Positions 40,030 to 52,200 of a stretch of 64,000 nucleotides of DNA are shown piece by piece (within the stretch, counting starts at the first letter, position 1; each line of letters begins with the position of its first letter). Where the stretch lies: NCBI GenBank assembly GCA_031216915.1, contig CM062295.1:181798927-181862926 (forward strand), in the 5' to 3' direction. The notes under the pieces are model-generated. The model did not search any database and was not told the origin of the DNA. It saw only the letters and a list, made by a program, of their open reading frames with translations. The translations under genes and the position numbers were made by a program. The stretch is from Pictodentalium vernedei (taxonomy: Eukaryota; Mollusca; Scaphopoda; Dentaliida; Dentaliidae).

Positions 40030-41085
40030 GATCTCCTGAACACAATAGCGGTGTCTGACGTCAACAGCGAGTGTATCCACCACGTGCCCGGCTGAGTGCC
40101 TGACCCCATCCTCCTAATGCTACCAGTGAACCTTCTGAAACGGTCCAGAGGTAACTCTTGCCACTCCTCACGCAATGCAGCTTCCAAATTGGCCAAAATA
40201 TGTACAGGCGGATTCCTGGCTTGCACACGACGTCCAAGAAAGTCCCAGATGTGCTCTAATTCAAATCGGGGCTCACTATAGGCCAAGGCAGTGTTGTAAT
40301 AGCATTGTTCTGAAGGAATGCTCTCACAGCATGCGAATGATGTTGCCTTGCATTGTCGTCCATTAATACAGGGCGAGTAGCCAACGGGTGGTTGTCAAAA
40401 TGAGGTACGACAACCGGATTGAGAATGTCCCGGATGTTGTGATGACCATTGAGATTCCCACGTTCAGTCACCATATCAAGTTTACAATCATGAGAGAGGA
40501 TCCCCAGATAATTACAGGTCCTCTCCCGTAAGGAACAACAGGTCTGATATTCCTGGGCACGTAAGCATTATATTATTTCTACGCCTCCACACTCTCATGC
40601 GACCACCTGTGGCGCGATGCAGGAACCTACTTTCATCTAACCAATGGTCTCTCCTCCATGCCCTGCGGTTCCAATGTTCTCCTGCCATTCACCACTCCAA
40701 ACGTCGTCTTTGAAGCTGGTCGGACAGAGCTGGACGCTTGATGACCCTTCTGGACCTCATACCCAGTGCTTTGAGACGGTTTCGGACAGTTCTGTTGCAC
40801 CAACGTCTGTTGGGAGCTAAAGGTGTTTCAAAACCCCACTTGAAGTAAAGGGTGCAAGTCTAACGAGGCGTTTCAGACTCCGTTCTTCTCGAAGAGAGGT
40901 CATTTGGGGTTGTCCAGGCCTTGGTCGGTCCTTACGTTGTTGGTTTGTTGATGTTTTCGGACAAGTCTGCTGATGACAGAATGACTATAGTCAAGTTGCC
41001 GTCCAATGGCTTTAAATGACATGCCCGTTGCATGCATACTAACGATGTGCTATCTTAGTGCCTCTGGCAGTCTCCTGCGTGTCAT
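40030..41085 (-). pseudogene. Tc1/mariner-like transposase remnant
   Basis: Minus-strand DD34E transposase. The N-terminal part (41085 to about 40900) reads MTRRRLPEALR, then after a stop HIVSMHATGMSFKAIGRQL and SHSVISRLVRKHQQ, a helix-turn-helix region. The C-terminal part (40474-39990) has LATRPVLMDDNARQHHSHAV with the second catalytic Asp and SPDLNPIEHIWDFLGRRV with the final Glu. The DLN and PIEH blocks lie in adjacent frames or across a small gap near 40256-40290, and the middle is frameshifted. It is a different subfamily from the copy at 1-952. Confidence 0.82.
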
Positions 41086-41754
41086 GCCAACATTTATAGA
41101 TAAAAGAAGTGACAATTTTCTTGTTTTATACCCAGTATTGTATGTGGATTATAGTGTTTTGTGACATTCGTGGGAGGCATGCTTCAGGTGGACGAGGGGA
41201 TGTGTTTGGGGTACGCTATCAACCAGAAACATCATGTTTCACAAGATGAAATGCACTGTAAGGCATAGCAATCATTAAAATATAATAATCAGTAACAGCA
41301 ACTTCACTGTCATGAAACACTTCTGGGGGGGGGGGGGTTAGTTAATCAAGTTCCAGGTGTATATATAAATCCAAGCAGGGTTCAAGCAAGTTTTACGTTT
41401 CCCATATCTTCTGTTCTTTCGTCAAGACGCTAGGTGCAATGCCGATATCCAATTCACCTCCTCGACCGATCTCAATTTTATCTCGAGAGAACCTGTCGGC
41501 GAGTAGTACTGTGGAGCTGCAGTCGCGATCTAATCGGAAAAAGCACTCTTATCACACAGCGTGAAGGGTTTCAGTTCTCTGACGTGTTCTTTCTTCGTCT
41601 GTTCCTGAGTTTCGATGGCGGATCTGAATAATTTCGATGCTTCACGTTTCAGTTCGATATCACCCATCCATCTCGACTCATCACTCTCTTGAATATCTTT
41701 CATCGATTCGATAACCCCCAATAACCCCCCCCCACCCCCCCCCCCACCCCACAC

Positions 41755-41755
41755 A

Positions 41756-41812
<57 letters not shown>
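41755..41812. repeat. (CT)n microsatellite
   Basis: About 28 CT units directly after a run of C and A (41727-41755). The AT-rich sequence around it up to 42700 holds no recognised gene. Confidence 0.9.
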
Positions 41813-41815
<3 letters not shown>

Positions 41816-42706
41816 AATATTCCTCATCGATTCGAGAACTCTCGACGGATCGCCTCCTCTCTCTTCTAAGGATGCTTGTTTTTTTTTTTAAATTTTATAT
41901 ATTTTTTCTATTAAAATTTATTTAATTACTTTTGTGGGGTGTTTTTTAGTTTTATGTCTCCTCTCTTTTTATTACAAAAAAAAATCCGCTCGGGTCGGAA
42001 TTTTTTTCTTCTAGAAAAGTCGAGATTTAGATAGATATCGTTCGACTTATTGGATATCTTGATTGGCTAAAATTTGTAAAATAAATCTCAATGATATCAC
42101 TCGAAATAAAAGACAAAATGTAAGGACGTAGACATGATTACAAATGTTCTGAGATATACCGCATAGGATGCGTATTTTATGTCAGGATCTCGTATTTTTA
42201 GAAATGACATTTTAATTTTCTCTGTTAAATTTATTTGTTTTAGGTTTTTTCTTTCTGTTTTTTTTATTTTTTTAATATATTTATTAAAACGCAAATACAT
42301 TTTAAAATCGTGAACGACGAACGACTAAAATATCTCGATGAGGTAATTTCTCTTCGAAGCTGTCATGTCCAACTTTTATCTTCAAATTAGTGGAAAAACG
42401 GTCTGGTTATCTCCCCTGAAATTGTCGTTTCGGGGATTGGAAATTGGCATTACAGAGATGGTAAAGGTTTACAATTCATGAGATTAAATAAAAGGTTCAA
42501 ACGTTATATTATGGAAGCGCATAGCATCTGAAAGTTCTATATATTTTCTTTATAGTGACTGTTGAATGTTGCCAGTTTACCATCTCAGTTTTGTTCTGCT
42601 TTCATTTAAAAAATCTGTTTTTTCCTGTGTAATCATGATAAAAATGTTAAAAAACAGTGTTTCCATTGACTTTTGGTCATCTATGTACGCTTTCTAGTTT
42701 GACAGA

Positions 42707-42777
42707 TCGTCCCCTGGGTTCCAATGTGTTCTATGTGCCCACTGACACATAGAACACATTGGAACTCAGGGGACGAG
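42707..42777. repeat. Near-perfect hairpin
   Basis: TCGTCCCCTGGGTTCCAATG pairs with CATTGGAACTCAGGGGACGA, and GTTCTATGTG with CACATAGAAC, around a loop of a few bases. One mismatch in about 33-base arms. Confidence 0.8.
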
Positions 42778-43524
42778 ATGACGGGGAAGCGCGTCAATTC
42801 GAAAAATATGATCTTGTGTCTACTGTATGGTAAAAATATCTATCAGACACAAGTCCTGACTTTGATGTCCAAAATTCTGCTTTATCTGATTACTCACACC
42901 TTGGCCGATTATCTGTGAAGCAATTTGCTGATGTGTTCTGAAAGTCAATAAGGGGAGGTAATCATAGATATCGGATAGAGCACCAGATCGGCAGTCACGT
43001 GACAAAACGGGTGCTTTCGTCAGCCATCGCTCGTCAGAGCAAAATGCGTCAGTTGCATTCTCAAGCCGAGCTGAGGGCCGTAGTCACACAAAATAAATAT
43101 GATAAAAATGCCCGACACATGGTTGTAATCGGTTGTACTAAGCGGCGAGATTCAATACAAACCAAAGAATTAAGCTTGAGCTTCGATCGGTACAAAGTAT
43201 CGATATTTATATTTAGATTTTATTTTTCAGCAGTATTTCCCTTTTTCGATGCACTCAAAACGTAAACATCGGCCAATGGGCCATGAGATTATGGTCGTAT
43301 CAAAGTATAACTATAAGTATTACACAGTGAAAGCTATCATAGCTGTCCATAAATACAGATTTTCACTATAACAATATTGCGAAAATATGACGCAAAATGA
43401 GGGAGGGGGAGGCATGTCACGGAAGTCAGAACTTTGGAGGCCCAGGCCTGACCCAAGAATTCTTGGGGCTGAACTGAGTGGAACTCCTAGGTCCCACCCT
43501 CCCCCTGTCCTCAAAACTAGTAGA

Positions 43525-43830
43525 ATCACTCGAATTGTGTCCTTGGGTAACTTCAGTAAGGCACTTCAGATCCCCCCACCCTTCCTTGAGTGGGATCACA
43601 ATGGTACAGTTGGTGTTCTATATAGCGAGTTGATGGTACTCGCACCTTCAAGTTCAACCACAACTAACTCTGCTTGTGATGGTGTTAATGCTATAAGTTG
43701 GAGAGTTTGACAGTTATTCTCCACTGATCGGATGATCTCTCCTAAATAGTTTTGCTTCCTCCACCAGTGAAACTGTCTGACACGAGATGACACTAGCTGT
43801 TGAAAGTGTCATTAAAACTCAATAAATAAA
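43525..43830 (+). mobile_element. SINE, decayed
   Basis: GAATTGTGTCCTTGGGTAAC, ACTAACTCTGCTTG, AACTGTCTGACACGAGATG and GAAAGTGTCATTAAAACTC then AATAAATAAA. It is the same family as 16191-16610 with several small changes. Confidence 0.75.
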
Positions 43831-44454
43831 TTTGTGGCTATGGCAGAAATGAGATGGTGGCTCAATCTCAAGCCACTGAATTTAAATAGAAGATGTTTGT
43901 TCTGTTCCTAGAATTCAGTTGTTTTCACATATGTTTAATGTGGTTTTATAATTCTGATTTGTCAGAATTTACTATTGTTGAAAGTCAAAAATTGCTATTA
44001 ATAAAATATCAAGCAATAAAAGATAATAAATGTGAATTTAGCCTCCAATAATCACCATAAAATATATATCTGTGTGTGCTCGAAAAATTTTCTTTCCTTA
44101 ATTTCAGTCTCACACAGAGGTACATGTTCCCTAGTGGTCGATTGGGTGAAAAAGATGAGGCGAGCTGATGGATATAATATGTTTATATAATGGATATAAA
44201 TAATGACAGCCAAATCCTGTTAATGTCCTCCGCTTAAAACATTTTGACCTGTCAGATGTTCGAGAAATAAACGGAGAAAAAGAAATCAAAGCTGGGGCCA
44301 CTCCAACATTTGATCTCTCGAAAGGCTATTTGTCATTTTTATCAAAGCATCCTATTTTTTCAAGAAGAGTAATTGGTCCCTTTTGTCCAAATTATATTGG
44401 TATTGATCATTTTCAACTCAGTATATGTACCATGAGAATACAGGTCTGCTTTAT

Positions 44455-44530
44455 CTCCATAGCATAACGGTTGGTGCATCTTGGCATGAATGTGCTGAGG
44501 TGTCAGTTCGAATCTCACTGGGGACCATGC
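44455..44530 (+). other. tRNA-like sequence, probably a SINE head
   Basis: TCCATAGCATAACGGTTGGTGCA resembles an A box and GGTGTCAGTTCGAATCTC a B box, with spacing similar to a tRNA. I could not pair a convincing acceptor stem, so a functional tRNA is unlikely. Confidence 0.3.
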
Positions 44531-45439
44531 TTTTATTGTGCTGCTTCAGTTAAGAAGTATGGGCTTACGGTTTGATTCCAAATTCAATTATTCTGGTAGT
44601 ATTTTTTGATAGGATTCTGAACTTATATATATATATATAATTTTAAAATATTGTTTTGAATTTTCGTAGCTGATTGTTAAACGTGTGTGAAGATCATTGA
44701 GGTTGCATGTACCATCCGACCACAAGCTCGGACACAGCTATACATAAAAAATACTACCCAAAATGAGACTCCGGTGCGTGCTGTGTGATCAGCATGGGAT
44801 CTTCAACTCAACATCAAATCAACAAGGATTACACAGACTGAAATGAAACACCAAAGTTAGGTGAACAAGCTTTTTCTTTAAAAAACAATCAGATAAAGAT
44901 ATCTCCTTGATTTTGCTTTGACATTCAACAAGTTCCGAGCATTACAATGTTGCATATTATTTGACAAATTGACATATTAAAAGTCTATAATGAAGTGTAT
45001 TTGTCTTTTTGGATAAAAGGACATGTCCACACTTCAGTATAACATGAGCGGGACCCTTGAAGTGGCTGCAAAATGGTGAATGCTACATAGAAACATTCAA
45101 TATCATTAGATTTGAGTTACAATGAACCGATTCGAAATTTGTCGATTTGCGAAAAGTGTGATTTGAATCGAATCTGATTGTCAATTCAAAATCGAATTGA
45201 ATTTTGCAGATTTGCGGGGCCCTAGCAAACATTTACTAAAAGTAAAATTTAAAATGTTAGTGCTTATGTAACTTGTCATGGACTGGGTCATGATTTCAAG
45301 CACGGGGGGTAGCTCGCTGGAACTCAATCCATCACAACATATACGATATAGGCGAAGTATAAGAATACAAGAGGGCCCCATGGGACTGAAACGCTCTCCT
45401 TAAACAGAATGACATATAAACAGAGGCCTACAATGAATA

Positions 45440-45690
45440 TACATTAACTATTTGAGGGCTATATTATTTTTGGTGGTCTGAATTTGTTTATCAAAATTTG
45501 TTTTATAACGAATTATTGAAGAGTGCCCACTCTTCAATAATTTGTGATAAAACAAATTTATATAAACAAAATATTATTTGCATTCGACCGATAATGAAAT
45601 ATGAGCAAGAAAAATGTTGCCTTTTGTTTGGTACCCCAAATGTTTGAAAGCCCTGATTGTATCTTTGTGCACTCAATCAGTTAAGCATTA
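45440..45690. mobile_element. Hairpin MITE, family C-like
   Basis: AATTTGTTTTATAACGAATTATTGAAGAGTG pairs with CACTCTTCAATAATTTGTGATAAAACAAATT around a two-base loop. It is followed by AATGAAATATGAGC and GCACTCAATCAGTTAA as in other copies. Confidence 0.65.
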
Positions 45691-45719
45691 AATCTACATA
45701 CGATCCATTGTAAGTCTTT

Positions 45720-47237
45720 GAGCCCCCGGGAGCCCTCAAAATAGTCCCAAGCACTGCGGCTTTTTTTCCAGTTAATCATAATGTAAAAAGCGGAACTCCG
45801 CAATGGAGCCCCTCGATACAACCTATGGGGGATCATTTTCAGGGATAATTTTTCTCTCCCGCCAAAACACCCTCAGGTCGTCAAAAGTAATTCAGGGATA
45901 CGTGTAGCTATATCGAACAACATTGTTGTGCATTTCTGAAAAATAAAATGATTGGTTGCCTATCGGAAAAAGCGCAAATAAATTTCGTATATACCACAGG
46001 TATATGCCACAAAAGTAATTCACCGGGCAGACAAGACAGTGATTAAAGATTTGTAGCGAAATGAACATTGACACATTCTGATGACGTCATATTATGAACT
46101 TTGCAATGTAGTCGCATGACTTTTTGGCGAGAATGTCGTGCAACTGACTCCACGCATAATGGCACTCACACTAAAATTCATATAAAAGAGTCAAGTGTTC
46201 TTTAATTTTGCGGTCTGTGTTTTTATTTCTGTTTTCTTCAGACAAGTGTTCATCTGCTAATATTTTCGAAACGTGAGACCATGTTGTTTGTTTACACAAG
46301 AACGTGTGATGATTGAATAAATAGTCCTGAGCTGATTAAATATCTCAATAAGACGGTCATGTGAGATAGATATCTATCTCACATGGCCTTCCCACATGGG
46401 GCATGCATATCTTGCACAGGAAGTGGGGGAGAATAATCTTTGTTACACACCTCTAGGGGGTACTTAAGAAAACAATTTGAAATTATGTTTCTACAATGAG
46501 CACATTTTGCGTCCCATAATACCTTGAGTTAATTTTTTTCATTTTAAATCAAATATATCTGTTGCCCAGTGCCCACATATACAGCATATCAAATTTTGTT
46601 AAAGGCAGACAAAGAATTCTGAAAAGTGAAAAATCGGGTGGTGACCCTACCAGACTAACTATAAATATTGACCAACATATTTCATTTTTGATCCCCAAAA
46701 CCTGCCTCTCTCGGGGCTATTACAAATATTTCCCCACAAACTTACTTCATTTGAACAAACTTAGATCTGGGACTCAAATAGAAGCTTTATAACAAAAATG
46801 GAATCACAACATCAGTTGGAGCATGAGAAAACGTTTTTTAAATTTGGGTTACTTCTCCTTCTTCCTCTTCCTACTGGTGATGAGACATGTTAAGTGAACA
46901 AAATTGAAAGGCTAACACCCACTAATATTGTGGAAATAATTTTTCTGAATTGAACTGAGAGTTTTTGAATAATGAGAATACAACTTTCCCATTATACACA
47001 ATATTAAAAATTCTGAATCAGTAAAAACACCTGTACCTCCTCTAAACATCCAATTTACGCAAGGCCCACCAAAACACCTGGAGGGGGAGGGATAGGAGCC
47101 ACAACCCCTCTAAACACAAGAGGTAGGTAAGGGTGAATAAGATAGATAGGAATCTCTGGCATCTACATCTTAAACAATTATCATCAACACCATTTCTTAA
47201 ACAATCACCATTCATTCCCCAGCGCATTAACCAGTTC
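45720..47237. other. Intergenic sequence, no recognised gene
   Basis: Contains one small perfect palindrome at 46361-46389 (CATGTGAGATAGATATCTATCTCACATG). Short reading frames have no known motif. Confidence 0.4.
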
Positions 47238-47432
47238 TGCGTTCTCTCAACCAGTGACCAGTTCGGTGTTCTCTCAACCAATCACCATTCATTCACCAGC
47301 ACCTGACCAGTTCTGTATTTTCTCAACCCATGGTCAGTTCTGTGTTCTCTCAACCATCCACCATTTTATGTTCTCTCAACCAACCACCATTTCCATGTTC
47401 TCTCAACTAATCACCAGATCTGTGTTGAGAGA
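47238..47432. repeat. Minisatellite, unit about 29 bases
   Basis: Six to seven loosely repeated units begin GTTCTCTCAACCA and vary downstream (GTGACCAG, ATCACCATTCAT, TCCACCATTTTA, ACCACCATTTCC). Unit length wavers, so reading across it is open by chance. Confidence 0.75.
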
Positions 47433-47668
47433 GTGGGATAGGGACTTGACCAATGGAGGGGCAATCAGCAAGTGCAGGCATGGGTTAAAAAACCCAGAAA
47501 GTAACATTCAGGTCTCCAGTTCTGCAAACACTACCTGACACTGTATCCACAACATAAATGATATATATAATGGTTTACTGTTCCAGGAAGTATTAGACTA
47601 GTGTCTTGAGTCATGTAAGTACTTAAAGAAAACTTGTTTTTCCCAAAGATCTGAAACTTTCGTCGAAA

Positions 47669-47740
47669 CTGTCTGTTATGACCCTTCATTAGAATGAGCT
47701 TGTTGAGCTCGTTCCAATGAGGATGTCATAAGCTGTGGTT
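47669..47740 (+). mobile_element. TTAA-type MITE core fragment
   Basis: TTATGACCCTTCATTAGAATGAGC .. GAGCTCGTTCCAATGAGG with ATGTCATAAGC: the palindrome without its outer parts. Confidence 0.5.
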
Positions 47741-48167
47741 TAGATTGTTTGATTATGGTTTAGTGTCACTTTCCAGAACTAAGGCCATAGATCATTATCA
47801 CAGATCATCAGAATTTGGCAGCTTTATTTCATGGCTACAAATGAAGCAGAATATGTTACAAAAGAGCCACGATCCCAATGGACAGCCAAGCTGCACAAGT
47901 TTCCAGCTAAGTACCAGTAGCTGTCTAGTCTGGTTATTCTGGCCTGAACATCATATCGTCGGGCTTCGTACACTTCTGGTGGACAAAATGCCAGGACTTG
48001 TCTTTTCCAGACCTCTGTCATAATCTTCCAAAACAATTCATGGCATATACCAGGTAATCCAAAAATATTACATGCAACAGAAATGAGATAATACAATATA
48101 TATACGTACATGTGAGACCGGTTCCTCACCTGGACGTCATGCAAGTGATGGCTTGATCTTTACTACC

Positions 48168-48453
48168 TGTTAAACCTTTACTTAACGAATTGGGAAAATC
48201 TGCCTACGTAACATTAAAAAAACTCAATATTCAAATTTTGATATCTTTTCATTTTATTCTTCCAAACCATAGCTTAAGACCCCCCCCCCCCCCCACACAC
48301 ACACACACACCTATTGGAAGGAGCTAAACCAGCTCATTCCAATAAAGGTCATGACTCATAGATATGGTTTGGGAAAAAAATGAAATTGTTGTGGTTTGGG
48401 GGGGGGGGGGAATAATTAATGTTACTGCTTAATTATGCGAGATAGAGGGTTGA
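48168..48453 (+). mobile_element. TTAA-type MITE, family B, with C and G runs inside
   Basis: GTTAAACCTTTACTTAACGAATTGGG at the left and TGCGAGATAGAGGGTTG at the right. The two arms carry CCCCCCCCC/ACACAC (48281-48310) and a G run (48399-48411). Confidence 0.45.
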
Positions 48454-48482
48454 AAATTGAAATGAATGAATGTATTTTGCTG

Positions 48483-48486
<4 letters not shown>

Positions 48487-48532
<46 letters not shown>
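48487..48532. repeat. (TTTA)n microsatellite
   Basis: About 11 tetranucleotide units, followed by TTTACACATTTATCC. It may be a SINE tail, but no SINE body is adjacent. Confidence 0.85.
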
Positions 48533-48534
<2 letters not shown>

Positions 48535-49234
48535 CACATTTATCCATTTTGTACACATTTACACAGTCGCTGCAGTGATTTTCTAGGACTTGTCCAACAA
48601 TGCACACCCCCACCCCCTCCCCACCCTACCTGTGCGAACCATGAGAGTGTGTACTATGTTGAATTATTATACAGTTAATATTAGTACAATATTTACAATA
48701 TTGTATTCCATGCCTGTTTTTCTGGTAGCAAGTGAATATTTAATTTTGTTTGCAGCTGGGTCACCCTTATTAAGTTGCATATGAATATGCAAAAGTTTAT
48801 CCCCCTCGCTAGATTCTAGAACAATAAGACAATGACTTTCAGCAATTGAAAGTGAACCTGGTTTTTCGAAACAGGTAACTGATCACTTGAAAATGCAAGG
48901 TCTAAAGATGAGTTCCAATATCGGTTTTGCTCCGTAATGATTGATACAATGTCAATAAGAAAAAAACTAGAGTGGGAACCATCATCAAGGTCCCTTGTTG
49001 GTCAATATCAATGAAAAACAAATTACAAGAAAGATAATGTTGTGTAAAGGTACAAGAGTATCTGGCGCCACAAAAAGCAAAATTCATTTTTTTTTTGTTT
49101 AGAAACAAGTAATCTCTATACTTACTAGTAAAGTCAAAGATAAGGAGATAAAGGACTGCCCCAGTGAAATGCTTATTTCTACAAACACATGCATGTTATG
49201 TGTCTTTTCCCCCACGGGAACCCTGGGAAGTGAA

Positions 49235-49440
49235 GCGGTGTTTGTTTACTGTGGTAAACAAGCTCTTCTTCACTGGTAAAATAGGACCCAATCACTTATG
49301 CTTGGGGATGCGAGTCCTCTAAAATAGGTAGCATGGACGATAAACGATTGACGGACCGTGACTTTATCTCCATGTTGTGGTCATGATTGGCCATTGTACA
49401 AACGTATGTGACCTTAAACACCAATAAAGAAATAATAAAT
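49235..49440 (+). mobile_element. SINE-like repeat with GACCTTAAACACCAATAAA tail
   Basis: Starts GTTTACTGTGGTAAACAAGC, contains GCGAGTCCTCTAAAATAGGT, and ends GGTCATGATTGGCCATTG .. GTGACCTTAAACACCAATAA. The tail matches the SINEs at 12000-12372 and 12533-12876, although the body differs. Confidence 0.65.
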
Positions 49441-50099
49441 GCATTCCTTTTAAGATCAACCAAGATATCAGTCTACGCTGTTTGCACATCAACTTTCAAT
49501 TTTTAGTGCCAGACTGAGACAAAATTACCTCAGAACGAATCTTGGCTTACCGGTAATACTAAACACTGAGGTATACCGAACTGATGGAAAATAGGGGTGG
49601 GAATTGTTGAAAAGAAAACCACAGACTTCAGATCAGCCAGAACCTGGAAAACAGCTGATGGGAGTTTTATTTTTATCAAATATTACAGTGATCTGTGTTG
49701 TGATACCCAAGTAGCTTTATCTATGTTTATCCACACACCCAGGTAGCCTATTGATTACCAATCTACCTACTAAATACTGAAGTGCAGTTTCGACGATGCA
49801 TCGGTCTATACATCTTGCATTTTCTCGAATAAATCAATGATTATTTCACGTATATTGCTTCAAACGACTAGATTATATGTCCCAATATATACTCTTTAAA
49901 CGACATTACTAACTTACTTTTCTTCACCTCGTTATCTCTTGGTATTCCTCAGTTTTTAGTTGGACCCTGTGCCAGGCTGATATCAAAATATACACGTGTT
50001 AATCAAATGATTACTAATTAGTCTCTAAATACATAAACTATTATCACAGTGGATTTGAAACGATTAAATGCCAATGTTTTGTGTAATTTTAATATAAAC

Positions 50100-52200
50100 G
50101 TACCTTTAAGGCTTGAATTTTAACGCAAAACTCTGGATAGTGACACTGCTACGAAGTTTGGAAACGTCTTCTGTCGTTCCAATGAATTGCGATTTACTGC
50201 ATCAAAACAATGTACCGCCGTCTCAAAGTACACGAAATGGTTCTCTTTTATCCCTCGGTTCCATTGGTTGTCACTTGTCAATCAATTTTATGTATGATTG
50301 AATATTTAATTATGATTTATCAACACACCGTACACAGTGTTCCCATTCATACACGTTGCATTGTTTACTTCTTTGCCCTGACGAGCAATGGTGGACGAAT
50401 GCCTCATTTTCCATTGGCCAATCGAATGGAGACTGCCGACCTAGTGTTTTATCCGATATCTATGGAGGTATCCGTCCACTTGAACCAGTCAGCTGAAGTG
50501 GAAAGCTGGGTATGTCGATTACATATATTTTTCGACAACACCCGCATAAATGATATTTTTTGGTAAACTCTCCCGCAGACCTTGCCTGGACGACATCGAA
50601 AACATTACACTATTTCGACTTTTTTTTCACCATTCGCGATTTTTTCAATATAATCTCCATGGGGCATGTCTGGAAAATTATCGCACTTTTCGAGAATCAT
50701 TCGATTTTGTAACAAAATCCTCTAATTTCGACGAGAAAATGTAAGGTTTTGCGATTTTCTCGTGCAAAACGAACCGAAGAAACCCATGGATTTAGTCGTT
50801 TTTCACAAAATGTGAAAACCGAAAATACGTAAAATCGTTTTCCTACCACTCATAGTGATGTTTCTTCAAACGAGTGGTTCCAAAAATATAACATTGGCTC
50901 CAGACGAACGGGAAACGGTTTCTCCCACCCGCAAATTACAAGCGTTGGCCTTACATCATTTTCTACATTACTGATGTTTAGTGAAATTACTGCCCCTCGT
51001 CAACATTTCTACGCCACCATGTCGACTCTTAACTTTGCACTACCCACTGTATGACAAATGTTTTTATTGGACTCCGTCATAAATGTAATACAAAGTGTTT
51101 ACGGGAATCGGTAAACAAACCCTCCGCGAGACTATATAACAATCCGTATCCTAATTAATTACTTACGGAAGTTAACGGGCTTTTATATGTACCATTTCCA
51201 GGTATCATTATTAAAATATATACGATAATACCATAGTGTGTTTTGATATGTTTGATATCTCAACGAGTTGAAAGTGAGTTTTTTTCGCGAGGCTTGCCGA
51301 GCGAAAAAAACTCACTTTCAACGAGTTGAGATATCAAACATATCAAAACACACTATGGTATTGTTGTATTTATCTTATATCGACCATTTTTGTTCTTTTC
51401 TGCATTTTTAAAAGGGTTTTGGGGATGATTTCGTGTCAAAATGTCGACTCATCTGGAGTGGAGTCGACTGCTTTCTCTTGTTGGGCATGAATACATGTGA
51501 TGTGCCCGGAAAAGCTGTTGGTGCGTAACAAGGCTACAAATTCAAGTGAATGATAGAGTATAGTTCCCCTTAGAAAGTGGCCCTGTAACTGGGAAAACAA
51601 TTACAGAAAATATACTTACGCCTCAATTCTTATGATTTATGACAAAAATATGCTTGATAATCAATTTCACCAGATTTGACACGATTTATAAACAATTTTG
51701 CGAATGTCACCACTATATTATAATATAGAAAAAGACTATAGTCCGTTCTCCAATCTATATGACAAAGGGGTATGTGTTATAGATAATCTATAACACATGG
51801 GCTATATCTTCAACAGGTATAAGATAAAAAACAATAATCATTGGTAGCTATGAAAATAACATGTATATGACTATTGTATTAATCAAGCGAACATAGCAAT
51901 GGATTTTATGGGTGACAAACAACGAATTAATTCATCCATTCATTTATTAATCAACATGCTGTTATGAAAGCAACTGAAATAGGTCATTGTTTCTGCACAT
52001 TAATTTCAGATTTTAGTCTGGCGATAACACTAATAATTTATCTATTATATAATTGGGCCGTGAGCTGCGAAAGGGACCTTAGGGGTCAAAAATTCGAAAT
52101 TGAATTAGAGTTACATCTCTACTCTCCTGAAATCGAGGATTCCAACAAAGTTTACTTTAGGTTCATCCGACATTTATAAATGGGTCAACGCGACGTGTAA
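50100..52200. mobile_element. Region related to 58780-59070 (undefined repeat family)
   Basis: Shares with 58780-59070 the hairpin at 51226-51362, ATAATCTCCATGGGGCATG (about 50653), TTTTAGTCTGGCGATAA (about 52011) and CGTGAGCTGCGAAAGGGACC (inverted, about 52060). Order and orientation differ between the two places. No coding domain recognised. Confidence 0.45.
51226..51362. repeat. Long hairpin, copy 1 of an inverted pair
   Basis: AATACCATAGTGTGTTTTGA .. TCAAAACACACTATGGTATT are arms of about 59 bases that pair almost perfectly around GAGGCTTGCCGAG. The second copy lies at 58919-59054 in the opposite orientation. Confidence 0.9.

Noticed and set aside
44455..44530. Possible functional tRNA gene
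   Set aside because: A- and B-box-like sequences exist but no convincing acceptor stem was found, so a SINE head is more likely.
47042..47281. 79-codon minus-strand frame
   Set aside because: Part of it is translated minisatellite, and no conserved motif is present.
50210..50566. 118-codon plus-strand frame
   Set aside because: Lies in a repeat-related region, lacks known motifs, and overlaps another frame of similar quality.
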